The notes below the pieces were generated by a model. That model was not told where the DNA came from, made no database searches, and was given only the letters and a program-made list of their open reading frames with translations. DNA of 26,354 nucleotides from the NCBI GenBank assembly GCA_964534335.1, contig CAZHPS010000027.1, positions 1 to 26,354 on the forward strand, written 5' to 3'. Every line of letters starts with the position of its first letter. Position 1 is the stretch's first letter. The stretch is from JAABRU01 sp964534335. GTDB lineage: Bacteria > Desulfobacterota > Desulfobacteria > Desulfobacterales > Desulfococcaceae. Made by a program: the position numbers and the translations under genes. Shown here piece by piece: positions 14,322 to 21,395 of this stretch.

Positions 14322-15101
14322 TTACTTCACTTTGAAATATTCCGGTTTTATGCCAAACAGATAAAAACAGATCCAGTCAAATCCCAGTTTCAGCAGCTCG
14401 GTATCACTGCGCCGGAATTTCATCATATGCTCGTTTCTGATTTTGTAGCGTTTCAGAAAAGAGCTGTGAAAAACAAAATCCCGGAACCGGTCAATATTGT
14501 ATGCTGTCATAAAAGCCATTTTCGCTTTTGGCCCTTCCGGCCCCTCACTCCCCCAGGGATTGTTCCCAAGCAGGCTGCGGATTTCTGCCCAGCGTACCGT
14601 CATGCGGCGATAGGTCTCTGCTTCCTGATCATCTGCCCATGTTTGTGCTGTCCATTCCTGTTTTTCATGCTGTCCGAGACAGAAATCCGGAGGTCTGAAA
14701 AAAGACACTGCTTCGGCTTTTCCCCTGTTATCAAAGAGTATTCCGTATTCCACAGGAAAAGATCGGCACGCGTCCGGTCTGTCCGGATAAACTGAGCATC
14801 CCGCGTCTGTAAGAAAAGGGCAGGTTTTCCCTGCATTGTCAGCCATGCACAGCAGCACTTCCGGAAAATACGCACATTCCCGCAGTACTGCATCTGTATG
14901 ATTTTCCAGAAACTGATCTGAGGAAATTGCCAGCCGTTTTTTCAGCCGGATCACATCATAGGGATAAAGAAAAAGATTGAGATTCCGGCAGCATTGGTTA
15001 AAGCATCCGATATCCGGATGACACCGGAAACAGAAAGTGTCTCCTGCACTGAGTTTTCTGCCGGGCAGTTGGGCAATTTTATCTGCCTGAATTTCTTTCA
15101 T
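14322..15101 (-). CDS. YkgJ-like cysteine-cluster protein (second of a pair)
   Basis: A 259-residue soluble protein of the YkgJ/CxxCxxCC family, thought to bind zinc or an iron-sulfur cluster; its role is unknown. The cysteines fall in the family pattern: FRCHPDIGCFNQCCRN (residues about 24-40), then CPFLTDAGCSVYPDRPDACR (about 93-112), with the RPxxCRxFP signature intact. The C-terminal half beyond residue 160 is longer than usual and rich in aromatic residues. Its ATG overlaps the stop of the preceding, related gene (ATGA), so the two are co-translated and their products may act together. The 3' end is about 70 bases from repeat C2. Confidence 0.82.
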   Translation of the reverse strand: MKEIQADKIAQLPGRKLSAGDTFCFRCHPDIGCFNQCCRNLNLFLYPYDVIRLKKRLAISSDQFLENHTDAVLRECAYFPEVLLCMADNAGKTCPFLTDAGCSVYPDRPDACRSFPVEYGILFDNRGKAEAVSFFRPPDFCLGQHEKQEWTAQTWADDQEAETYRRMTVRWAEIRSLLGNNPWGSEGPEGPKAKMAFMTAYNIDRFRDFVFHSSFLKRYKIRNEHMMKFRRSDTELLKLGFDWICFYLFGIKPEYFKVK

Positions 15102-15679
15102 GAAAAATCCTTTATCATTTCTGCAACAGTCATTCTGATTTTGCGGGCAATGCCCAGTTCTTTTCTCAGATCAGATTCAAGCCGGGCCATTTGTGCATAA
15201 AATTGCGTCCGGTCAAAGCAGATATATTCTTTGCCTGCGGTCTGCTTTGTGAACGCGTCACATCCTGGGCCATATACGGCACTGCGTCCGGGCGGATGAA
15301 GTTCATGGGCAATGCCGTGAAGCCTGCAGATCATGGGCCGGAATCTGTACAGGGTGCATAAACCGTCCCGGTTGAGCGGACACATCACACGTATCAGCCG
15401 GTTTTCCTTTTCCGCAGAGGCAGTCTCAAGGATGACGGTTTCCGCCTGCTGTTTCAAAGTATTCTGTTTTTCCGGGGCAAGTTCTGAAAATCCCTGTCCC
15501 AGATACATATATTCTGCCCATGTATGATGATAAAACCGGGTCAGGCAGCAGTTGTCCTCACAGCCCCGGCAGTGGAAACCGTAATAAGCAGCAGCTTTTT
15601 CATAGACCGCATCCATATCAGCAAAAATTTTTTCCAGTTCTGCCAGAAAAGGTGCATATTTCCCAGAAGGCCAAATCAT
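15098..15679 (-). CDS. YkgJ-like cysteine-cluster protein (first of a pair)
   Basis: About 193 residues with the same cysteine layout as its neighbour: FHCRGCEDNCCLTRFYHH early on, then CPLNRDGLCTLYRFRPMICR and a later CDAF. This suggests a bound metal or cluster; function is unknown. I take the ATG at 15679 because AAGGA lies eight bases before it; the ATG at 15706 has no ribosome site. The pair is probably transcribed from somewhere in 15680-15900, where I see only weak promoter candidates. The two proteins are clearly different in sequence, so this is an old duplication or a recruited pair, not a recent copy. Confidence 0.82.
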   Translation of the reverse strand: MIWPSGKYAPFLAELEKIFADMDAVYEKAAAYYGFHCRGCEDNCCLTRFYHHTWAEYMYLGQGFSELAPEKQNTLKQQAETVILETASAEKENRLIRVMCPLNRDGLCTLYRFRPMICRLHGIAHELHPPGRSAVYGPGCDAFTKQTAGKEYICFDRTQFYAQMARLESDLRKELGIARKIRMTVAEMIKDFS

Positions 15680-15969
15680 ATCAGCAATCCTTATTTTATT
15701 CAACATGACAGAGCATTTCGGGATTGGTCAGAAATCCTCTGTTTCTTTCCTGTCCAAGCTGTTTTCTGCCACCATGACTCAAAGTCTTACGAAGTTTACC
15801 GCGTCTGATTTTTTCAGAGTTCATACTTATACACTATTTTCCGCTTTCATAAAACAGGGAATTCAGGGCAGTGAAACAAATATATAGATTTTCAGAAAAT
15901 GTCTGTCCGAAAAACCCTGAGGTTTCCAAAACCCTTATGGTTTTCAGTCAACAATCTTTATCTTAAAAA
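15680..15969. other. Gene-free stretch upstream of the YkgJ pair
   Basis: No convincing ORF, RNA or repeat. A short plus-strand ORF at 15705-15887 has no ribosome site or family resemblance. It should contain the promoter of the YkgJ pair; a TATAAG on the minus strand near 15825 is the best but weak candidate. Confidence 0.4.
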
Positions 15970-16076
15970 CTAAGTAGGCAAACGAAATTTTTCGTGTATT
16001 CAAAAAACCGGATTTTTCCGAAAAATCCGGTTTTTCTGAAAACTTTATACCCGAAAATTTATGGAACCTTACTTAT
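15970..16076 (+). repeat. Family B miniature inverted-repeat element, copy B3
   Basis: CTAAGTAGGCAAACGAAATT at the start, the CCGGATTTTT hairpin core in the middle, and ATGGAACCTTACTTAT at the end; nearly identical to B2. It lies between the divergent YkgJ and leuB-like genes. The next base pairs begin a family A fragment. Confidence 0.82.
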
Positions 16077-16088
16077 AGTTCTTTTACC
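16074..16088 (+). repeat. Solo end fragment of family A
   Basis: TATAGTTCTTTTACC is identical to the first 15 bases of A1 and A2, then switches directly into family C element C1. It may be the scar of an A element cut by C1, or a shared end sequence. Confidence 0.5.
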
Positions 16089-16217
16089 TTATACCAATTC
16101 GCTTTCAAAACATGGGATACCGGTTTTATCCTCAAATCCGGTTTTTCCGTGCAGTCCGTGTGTTCCGTGGTTAAAAAAAACGGGTATTCCCCGGTTTCTG
16201 AAAGCGTTTTGGTATTA
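16089..16217 (+). repeat. Family C inverted-repeat element, copy C1
   Basis: It starts TTATACCAATTCGCTTTC and ends CTGAAAGCGTTTTGGTATTA, its imperfect inverse; GGGATACC and GGGTATTCC extend the arms. The interior includes CCGTGCAGTCCGTGTGTTCC. It is homologous to 13984-14250 in inverse orientation. Confidence 0.75.
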
Positions 16218-16235
16218 GCCTGAATCCGGAGGATT

Positions 16236-16400
16236 GCAAAAAACCGCTCCGCTTGATTTTTGCACTCCGGAAACAGGCAAAAAAAACGCTGCGCTCAATT
16301 TTTGCAGTCCGGGAAAAGGCAAAAAAACGCTGCGCTCAATTTTTGCACTCCGGGAAAAGGCAAAAAACCGCTGCGTTCAATTTTTGCACTCCGGAAACAG
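16236..16400 (+). repeat. Four-unit tandem array of 41-bp hairpin repeats
   Basis: Four head-to-tail units of 41, 42, 41 and 41 bases: GCAAAAA, then CGCTGCGCTC, then AATTTTTGCACTCCGG, then GAAAAG or AAACAG. In each unit GCAAAAA pairs with TTTTTGC around a GC-rich loop. Unit lengths that are not multiples of three make a protein-coding origin unlikely. The array ends about 50 bases before the leuB-like promoter. Confidence 0.82.
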
Positions 16401-16452
16401 GCAAAATGATCAGACAGTCTCTGTGAGAAAAACAAAAAATCTCCAAAAGGTT

Positions 16453-16481
16453 TTGAGTTTCCTTCTGAGATCTGCTATATT
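16453..16481 (+). promoter_or_regulatory. Promoter of the LeuB-like gene
   Basis: TTGAGT, 17 bases, then TATATT, about 75 bases before the ATG. The leader has a small hairpin (GCGGG...CCCGC, about 16518-16534) shortly before a weak GGA ribosome site. Confidence 0.6.
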
Positions 16482-16555
16482 TTTATTTTAAAAACCCATC
16501 TTTTTTTGCAATCATCAGCGCGGGCAGGATTCCCGCACAGGAAACGGATATACAA

Positions 16556-17656
16556 ATGAAAAAAAGCATTGCTGTGTTGGAAGGAGACGGCATCGGGCCG
16601 GAAATTGTGCGTGAGGCTGTCAAAGTTATCAGAATTGTTGAAAAAAAATACGGACATACCTTTGTCATGAAGTATGCCCCTTTTGGCGCTCAGGCTTATT
16701 TTACCGAAGGAGCAGCCTTTCCGGAAAAAACAAAACAGATCTGTGATGACGCGGATGTGATTCTCAAAGGCCCTGTTGGACTTGCGGTGGATCAGATGCG
16801 CAGCATTCCCCGTGAACACAGGCCCGAAGCCGGAGCCATACTGCCCCTGCGCAAACGCTATGATACATTTGCCAATTTCCGGCCTGTGCGGCTGCCTGCG
16901 TCCCTGGCATCTTTTTCTCCGCTCAGACCCGAACTGCTCCGGGAAGGACTGGATATTCTGATGATCCGCGAACTGGTGGGCGGCATTTATTTCGGAGAAA
17001 AAACAGAGGGAAGTGCCACCGGCATGAAATATGCAAAAGATGACTGCACCTATACAGCGGAGCAGGTCTCAAGAGTGGCGCGGGTTGCCTTTGCAGAGGC
17101 CCGGAAACGGAAATCAGGACTTGTGAATATCCACAAGGCCAATGTGCTGGCCACTTCCCGTTTCTGGAACAGAATTGTGGATGAAGTCGCGAAAGAATAT
17201 CCGGATGTGATCTGCACCTCAATGCTGGTGGACAATGCCGCATTTCAGTTGGTGAAAAATCCCGCTCAGTTCAACGGCGTGGTTCTGATTGAAAACATGC
17301 AGGGCGATATTCTCACGGATCAGGCTGGAGGCGTTATCGGATCTCTGGGACTTATGCCTTCAGCCTGTATCGGGCCGGAAAAATCTTATGTGGAACCCGC
17401 GCACGGTTCTGCTCCGGATATTGCAAATATGAATATTGCCAATCCCTATTCTATGATCGGCAGTGCCGCGCTTCTTTTTGACCGGTGCCTGAATCTGAAT
17501 AAAGAGGCAGATGATATATGGAAGGCTCTTTTTGCTGTGTTTGAAAAAGGCTTTGTAACAAAAGATCTTATTGTCGGGGGAGAAAATCACAGCAGGATAC
17601 TCTCCACCACTGCATTCGGGGATATGGTTTGTGAGGGGATTATGGAAAATTTGTAA
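16556..17656 (+). CDS. leuB: Isocitrate/isopropylmalate dehydrogenase family; probable 3-isopropylmalate dehydrogenase
   Basis: Beta-decarboxylating NAD-dependent dehydrogenase, most like LeuB, which makes 2-ketoisocaproate in leucine synthesis. The 366 residues include LEGDGIGPEIVREAVKVI (8-25) and the LeuB-type RELVGGIYFGE (138-148, with catalytic Tyr145), which separates it from isocitrate dehydrogenases. Also present are Lys194 (NIHKANVL), Asp226 (LVDNAAFQLV), metal ligands Asp251/Asp255 in GDILTD, and the NAD loop EPAHGSAPDIA (280-290). Two departures stand out: the substrate helix reads PEAGAILPLRK, one residue longer than PExGLLxLRK, and IENMQGDILTD replaces the usual NLFGDILSD. No other leu genes are nearby, so it may be a paralog with a shifted substrate. 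Confidence 0.78.
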   Translation: MKKSIAVLEGDGIGPEIVREAVKVIRIVEKKYGHTFVMKYAPFGAQAYFTEGAAFPEKTKQICDDADVILKGPVGLAVDQMRSIPREHRPEAGAILPLRKRYDTFANFRPVRLPASLASFSPLRPELLREGLDILMIRELVGGIYFGEKTEGSATGMKYAKDDCTYTAEQVSRVARVAFAEARKRKSGLVNIHKANVLATSRFWNRIVDEVAKEYPDVICTSMLVDNAAFQLVKNPAQFNGVVLIENMQGDILTDQAGGVIGSLGLMPSACIGPEKSYVEPAHGSAPDIANMNIANPYSMIGSAALLFDRCLNLNKEADDIWKALFAVFEKGFVTKDLIVGGENHSRILSTTAFGDMVCEGIMENL

Positions 17657-17703
17657 TAAATGTGGGCAGTGACTCTTTTCTGACTGACAGCCCGGAGAAT
17701 TTC

Positions 17704-17745
17704 CCACAGAGAACACAGAGGGAAAAGACCACAGAGAACACAGAG
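17704..17745 (+). repeat. Perfect 17-bp direct repeat CCACAGAGAACACAGAG
   Basis: Two identical copies at 17704-17720 and 17729-17745, eight bases apart, in the gap between two convergent genes. Similar strings are, from general experience, scattered through several large bacterial genomes. No function is visible. Confidence 0.7.
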
Positions 17746-17765
17746 TTTTTGCAGAAAAAACGGCA

Positions 17766-17897
17766 GTGGGTCAAATCCGTTGATCTGTCCGCTGACTTTG
17801 AACCAAAAAATCCGAAAGGATTGATATTATTATAGAAAAAAATTGAAAAACAAATCAGAATCCCGTAAGGGATGACATTATCAACCGGTTTGACCAC
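17766..17897 (+). repeat. Family D inverted-repeat element, copy D2
   Basis: It begins GTGGGTCAAATCCGTTGA and ends TCAACCGGTTTGACCAC. The interior matches D1 (TATTATTATA, then AAGGGATGACATTATCAACC). It sits between the 3' ends of the LeuB-like gene and the kinase gene; with the 17-bp direct repeats and the family B core at 17946 it fills most of 17657-17989. Confidence 0.78.
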
Positions 17898-17945
17898 TAT
17901 CGAAAAAACCTATTGCTCTGTCGTCCGCCTTGAATCTTTGCGCTG

Positions 17946-17983
17946 CAAAAAACCGGATTTTTCCAAAAAATCCGGTTTTTCTG
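17946..17983. terminator. Isolated family B core acting as kinase-gene terminator
   Basis: AAAAACCGGATTTTT and AAAAATCCGGTTTTT form a 14-base stem with a short loop and A/T runs on both sides. On the minus strand it lies seven bases past the kinase stop and ends in a T run, so it should work as an intrinsic terminator there. It is the same hairpin as in B2, B3 and B4 but without the element ends. Confidence 0.65.
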
Positions 17984-17989
17984 TATACT

Positions 17990-19930
17990 TCAATTATGAG
18001 CCATTACAGTGCTTACAATTTCCGCCATATCCCGCCAGGCAAAGGGTTTGGAAAGTATTTTTTCTATCCGCAGTTTCCGGATTGGTTCAGGAATAAGGGG
18101 ATCATTGTATCCGGTGCAGAGGATGACCGGCATATCTTTCCGTATTTTCAGAATTTCTTCTGTAAAACGGCCTTCACAGAGCATGAACAGGGTCAGATCT
18201 GAAATCAGCAGATCAAAACATCCGGAGTGCGCCCGGAAAATCTGTATGGCTGATTGGCAGTCTGTCACAGACTGCACACTGTATCCAAGTGTTTCCAAAA
18301 CCCGCCGGGTGGCTTCTGCCAGTTCCGGATCATCATCGGCCAGCAGAATATGGCCTTTTCCGCTTCGCATATCCTCAGATGCAATATTTTCATCAGAAAA
18401 AGGGGTTTCAAACAGGGGAATACAGATCTCAAACACACTGCCTTTTTCCACAGAACTGCTTACAGAAATGCCGCCCCTGCAATCCTTTACAATGCCGTGA
18501 ACCACAGCCAGCCCCATGCCGGTTCCCTCTCCTGCCCTTTTGGTCGTGAAAAAAGGATCAAATATCCGTTCCATATGCCCGGCAGGTATGCCTTTTCCGC
18601 TGTCTCTGACCAGAAGAGACAGATACTGGCCCGGAGGCAGTTCCGGAGGTTTTTCCGGACTTTCCTGTCTGAAAATTTTTTTTGCCAGAATAATCTCTAT
18701 TTCTCCGGATCGGTCTCCTATGGCATGTACCGCGTTGCTGCACAGATTTATCATAATCTGGTGAAATTCCGTTGGATCAATGACTATCATTTCATTTTCC
18801 GACAGAGTGACTGTATGCCGGATTTCTATGGTTCTGGGAACCGTGGCGCGCAGCAGTTTCAGGGTTTCCCTGAAAACCGGTGAAATCTGTACTGCTTTTT
18901 TTTTGCGCACAGTCTGGCGGCTGAAGGTCAGAATCTGTTTCACCAGATCCCTGGCCCGGTTTGCGGCCCGAAGCACATCATGCAGAATGCCGGACTCCGG
19001 GAGTTCCTGTGTTTTGTGCATGACAAACTCGGTATTGAGAATAATCGAACCCAGAATATTGTTGAAATCATGTGCGATTCCTGCTGCCAGCGTGCCGATG
19101 GCCTCCATTTTTTCAGCCTGACGAAGCTGCCGTTCCCGGTCTCTGAGCGTTTTTTCCACCTCTTTTTTTTCGCTGATGTCCCGGACAAAACCCAGAAGAG
19201 CAGGTTTTCCCTGATATTCAATAACAGTGCCGGAAGTTTCAACATGGCGAATTGTACCGTCTTTGCATATGGCCCTCAGTTCCGCAGAACGGGCTATTTC
19301 CTCTCTGTTCAGACGTTTGCGGATTCTTTCCGCAATAAGGGTACGGCTTTCCGGAGCAATATGGGTCAGAAAGGATGTGTTTACCAGTTCCTCCGGAGAA
19401 CTGTATCTGAGAATTTCCGCCATCGCGGGATTGGCAAATATCACCCGCGTATCCCGGAGCAGAACAATTCCGTCCATTGCCCCGTTTACCAGTGCCGCAT
19501 ATTTTTCCTCGCTTTCCCGCAGCGCATCCTCTGCACTGCATACATGCCGGAATTCCTCTGTTCTTTTCTGTTCGCCAATATCCCGGCAAATATAAAGGCG
19601 GGTTCCGTGCTGTGCGGACATGCTGCGGACAGTGACAAGAAATGTGTGTTTCCAGCCCTGCTTATCCGGAATCATTGTTTCTATATTGCGAATTTCCCCT
19701 GCTTTTTCCAGTTCCTCGGCAGTGAACAGATTCTTTCCCAGAAAAGCAGAAACATTTCCCATTCTTTGGATTTCCTCCAGAGAATAACCCAGTATGCAGC
19801 TCACATTTGCGCAGACAAAGGTGAAATTCCCCTCATTATCTGTAATGAAAACCGGATCAGGAATGTTTTCCATGATAATACGCAGAAATTCTTCCGAAGT
19901 CTGCAACTGTTTTTTTTCAGAGATTTCCAT
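17990..19930 (-). CDS. PAS-PAS hybrid histidine kinase with C-terminal receiver domain
   Basis: A 646-residue soluble sensor kinase. PAS domains lie at about 13-125 (IMENIPDPVFITDNEGNFTF) and 140-258 (GAMDGIVLLRDTRVIFANPA), each ending in the usual RDIxE-K linker. HisKA at 275-340 has the phospho-acceptor His287 (GIAHDFNNIL). The ATPase domain has its N box at 395-403 (Asn399), DSGKGIP (443-449), FDPFFTTK and GTGMGLAVVHGI. The receiver (526-644) has acidic pocket DDDPE (532-536), phospho-acceptor Asp578, Thr606 and Lys628, but LTLFMLCEG replaces the usual MPxMxG after the Asp. The ligand is unknown; no membrane segment is present, so it senses a cytoplasmic signal. The start lies within HEPN-gene debris, and no response regulator is adjacent. 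Confidence 0.93.
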   Translation of the reverse strand: MEISEKKQLQTSEEFLRIIMENIPDPVFITDNEGNFTFVCANVSCILGYSLEEIQRMGNVSAFLGKNLFTAEELEKAGEIRNIETMIPDKQGWKHTFLVTVRSMSAQHGTRLYICRDIGEQKRTEEFRHVCSAEDALRESEEKYAALVNGAMDGIVLLRDTRVIFANPAMAEILRYSSPEELVNTSFLTHIAPESRTLIAERIRKRLNREEIARSAELRAICKDGTIRHVETSGTVIEYQGKPALLGFVRDISEKKEVEKTLRDRERQLRQAEKMEAIGTLAAGIAHDFNNILGSIILNTEFVMHKTQELPESGILHDVLRAANRARDLVKQILTFSRQTVRKKKAVQISPVFRETLKLLRATVPRTIEIRHTVTLSENEMIVIDPTEFHQIMINLCSNAVHAIGDRSGEIEIILAKKIFRQESPEKPPELPPGQYLSLLVRDSGKGIPAGHMERIFDPFFTTKRAGEGTGMGLAVVHGIVKDCRGGISVSSSVEKGSVFEICIPLFETPFSDENIASEDMRSGKGHILLADDDPELAEATRRVLETLGYSVQSVTDCQSAIQIFRAHSGCFDLLISDLTLFMLCEGRFTEEILKIRKDMPVILCTGYNDPLIPEPIRKLRIEKILSKPFAWRDMAEIVSTVMAHN

Positions 19931-20022
19931 AAGTATTTTTCCGAGATGATCAGAACTGCTGTCCGCGCCTTCTGAAAATAATGCCGAATCAGTGTTTCAC
20001 GCTCTGCATCCATAAGTGTCAT
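19930..20022 (-). pseudogene. Frameshifted, truncated HEPN-domain remnant
   Basis: The frame starting at 20022 (ATGA overlap with the MNT gene) reads TLMDAERETLIRHYFQKA, the usual first helix of a HEPN protein partnered with MNT. The helix then breaks; dropping two bases near 19971 restores DSSSDHLGKILMEI, a pattern fitting HEPN helix 2. The frame then merges with the start of the kinase gene and no more HEPN sequence, including its RxxxxH motif, remains. Confidence 0.5.
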
Positions 20023-20351
20023 AAAACAATTCCTTTTTCAATTGCCTCTTTTACAAAGGGCTGTTTTCCTTTGACTGTCCCAAGTTCCTGATTTGAAATA
20101 ATTTTAATATCTATCAGAATATCATGCTTCAGGTCAGTATCGTAAGCAGCTTCATAAATACTGTTTTCAAATTTCCAGTCATATCTGTTTTTCAGAATGA
20201 CCAAAACATCATAATCAGAATATTCATGAGAGATATTTTTTGTCCTGGAGCCAAAAAAAATCAATTTTTCAACTGCCTGCGGAAACTTGTCATCAAACAG
20301 ATCTTTGAGTTCTTTCATTGCCTGATGATTGGGCATGGCCTTGTTTTTCAT
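20019..20351 (-). CDS. MNT-type minimal nucleotidyltransferase (antitoxin-like)
   Basis: A 110-residue protein of the minimal nucleotidyltransferase group. Residues 32-51 carry the signature FFGSRTKNISHEYSDYDVLV, with GSR (34-36) and metal ligands Asp46 and Asp48; the third carboxylate is Asp81 in DILIDIKII. MNT proteins usually pair with HEPN RNases and inactivate them by adding nucleotides. Here the partner, which starts in a four-base overlap, is a broken remnant. The MNT motifs look intact, so it may be an orphan antidote or simply not yet decayed. AGGA lies immediately before the ATG, so the exact start is uncertain; another ATG is five codons in. Confidence 0.82.
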   Translation of the reverse strand: MKNKAMPNHQAMKELKDLFDDKFPQAVEKLIFFGSRTKNISHEYSDYDVLVILKNRYDWKFENSIYEAAYDTDLKHDILIDIKIISNQELGTVKGKQPFVKEAIEKGIVL

Positions 20352-20456
20352 TCCTTTTCTTTGTTTTCCAGTTTTTTCCCCATCATTTTTTCCTCCCTGC
20401 TGAATCAGCCATTCCCGTGTCCCCCGGCCTGCAAAAAAGGGAAGGCACGGAAATTG

Positions 20457-20696
20457 TCAGTCTTTCTGTCTGAGCCGGGGATCATCTGCGGGCAGAATAT
20501 TGCAGGTTTCCGAATCCGAATCAAACACAATGATCGCGCGGCCGGATTTGAGATGGTGCATGATCTGTTCTGCTTTGCGTTCCAGGGTGACTTCGGTCAG
20601 GCCGTAATCTGTGCCGTCCCGTGTGGCAAATTCTTCAATTAGACCTTTCAGTGCTTCAGGACTGAGCCGGTCATAAGGAATTTTTATCATTTCCAT
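20457..20696 (-). CDS. YheU-like (UPF0270) small protein
   Basis: About 79 residues starting MEMIKIPYDRLSPEALKGLI, with FATRDGTDYG, LERKAEQIMHHLKSGRAII and NILPADDP. This spacing of short motifs matches YheU, a small conserved protein of unknown function best known in gammaproteobacteria. The ATG at 20696 follows the flavin reductase stop within a couple of bases, and another at 20690 is equally possible, so the two genes are probably co-translated. The frame is open to 20726, but that part overlaps the upstream gene and has no family match. Confidence 0.75.
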   Translation of the reverse strand: MEMIKIPYDRLSPEALKGLIEEFATRDGTDYGLTEVTLERKAEQIMHHLKSGRAIIVFDSDSETCNILPADDPRLRQKD

Positions 20697-20697
20697 T

Positions 20698-21195
20698 TCA
20701 GGATTTTCCCAGATACCTTCCCTCATAATCTTCGGTGGTCAGCGGGGATTTGTCCGAAAACATTTCCCCGTCAATGACTTTGCCGAAAAAAAGAGTGTGA
20801 TTGCCGGGCGTGCAGGAAGCCGCAATTTCACATTCCATACATGCAAGGCAGTCTGCAATCAGGGGCGCGCCGGTTTTTCCCGGATGCCATTGAATGGAAG
20901 CAAATTTTTCTTTGGGATCATGGCCTTTGAACCGTTTCAGAAAATCCTTCTGCTCCTTTGAAAGCACATGCAGGGCAAAAGATTTGCTTTGGCTCATCAC
21001 ATGATGGGTATATCGGTTCGGATGAACCGCGACCATAATCAGGGGCGGATCATAGGAAATCTGCGACACCCATGACGCTATCATGCCGTTGATTTCATTT
21101 TCATACGCGGCAGTCAGCACATAAATTCCATAAGTCATTTTTCCGAATGCGGAAATCAGTTTCTGATCCATAATAACAGTCTTTTTTCCTTTCAT
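20698..21195 (-). CDS. Flavin reductase-family (FMN-binding split barrel) protein
   Basis: A 165-residue protein of the DIM6/NTAB flavin reductase group, which binds FMN and passes electrons to oxygenases or other acceptors. Residues 10-60 (FGKMTYGIYVLTAAYENEI, then NGMIASWVSQISYDPPLIMV) contain the flavin phosphate-binding Ser/Thr region. HHVMSQSKSFALHVLSKEQ and the C-terminal NHTLFFGKVIDGE are also typical. The true start is either 21195 or 21171 (MDQKLISAF); an AAAGGA site lies between them, too far from the second. It heads a two-gene unit with the YheU-like gene. Element B4 lies about 36 bases upstream, so its promoter may be partly within the repeat. Confidence 0.87.
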   Translation of the reverse strand: MKGKKTVIMDQKLISAFGKMTYGIYVLTAAYENEINGMIASWVSQISYDPPLIMVAVHPNRYTHHVMSQSKSFALHVLSKEQKDFLKRFKGHDPKEKFASIQWHPGKTGAPLIADCLACMECEIAASCTPGNHTLFFGKVIDGEMFSDKSPLTTEDYEGRYLGKS

Positions 21196-21231
21196 GATTT
21201 TTTAACTGTGTCCGAGCCCTTATACAGGTTC

Positions 21232-21337
21232 ATAAGTAAGATTCCATAAATTTTCGGGCATAAAATTTTCAGAAAAACCGGATTTTTCGGAAAAATCCGG
21301 TTTTTTGAATACACGAAAATTTTTGTTTGCCTGCTTA
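21232..21337 (-). repeat. Family B miniature inverted-repeat element, copy B4 (inverse orientation)
   Basis: The reverse complement of B2/B3: ATAAGTAAGATTCCATAAAT at the left, the CCGGATTTTT hairpin core, and TTTGCCTGCTTA at the right. It lies between the 3' end of the M48 protease gene and the flavin reductase start. Its hairpin would terminate M48 transcripts. Confidence 0.8.
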
Positions 21338-21395
21338 TTCCATCTCAGTTCACAGGCACAATCTGGAAGCTTATGCTGCTTTTCTGGAAATCACC
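21337..21395 (+). repeat. Family E short repeat, copy E3
   Basis: CAGTTCACAGGCACAATCTG, CTTATGCTGCTTTT and CTGGAAATCACCT match E2 without its 15-base insert. It runs right up to the stop codon of the M48 gene and abuts B4. Confidence 0.6.

Noticed and set aside
14034..14795. A 253-codon plus-strand open frame
   Set aside because: It starts inside repeat D1, runs through C2 and then antisense to a YkgJ-like gene; no recognisable protein.
16236..16400. Possible CRISPR array
   Set aside because: Repeats are directly adjacent with no unique spacers, and no cas genes are in the window.
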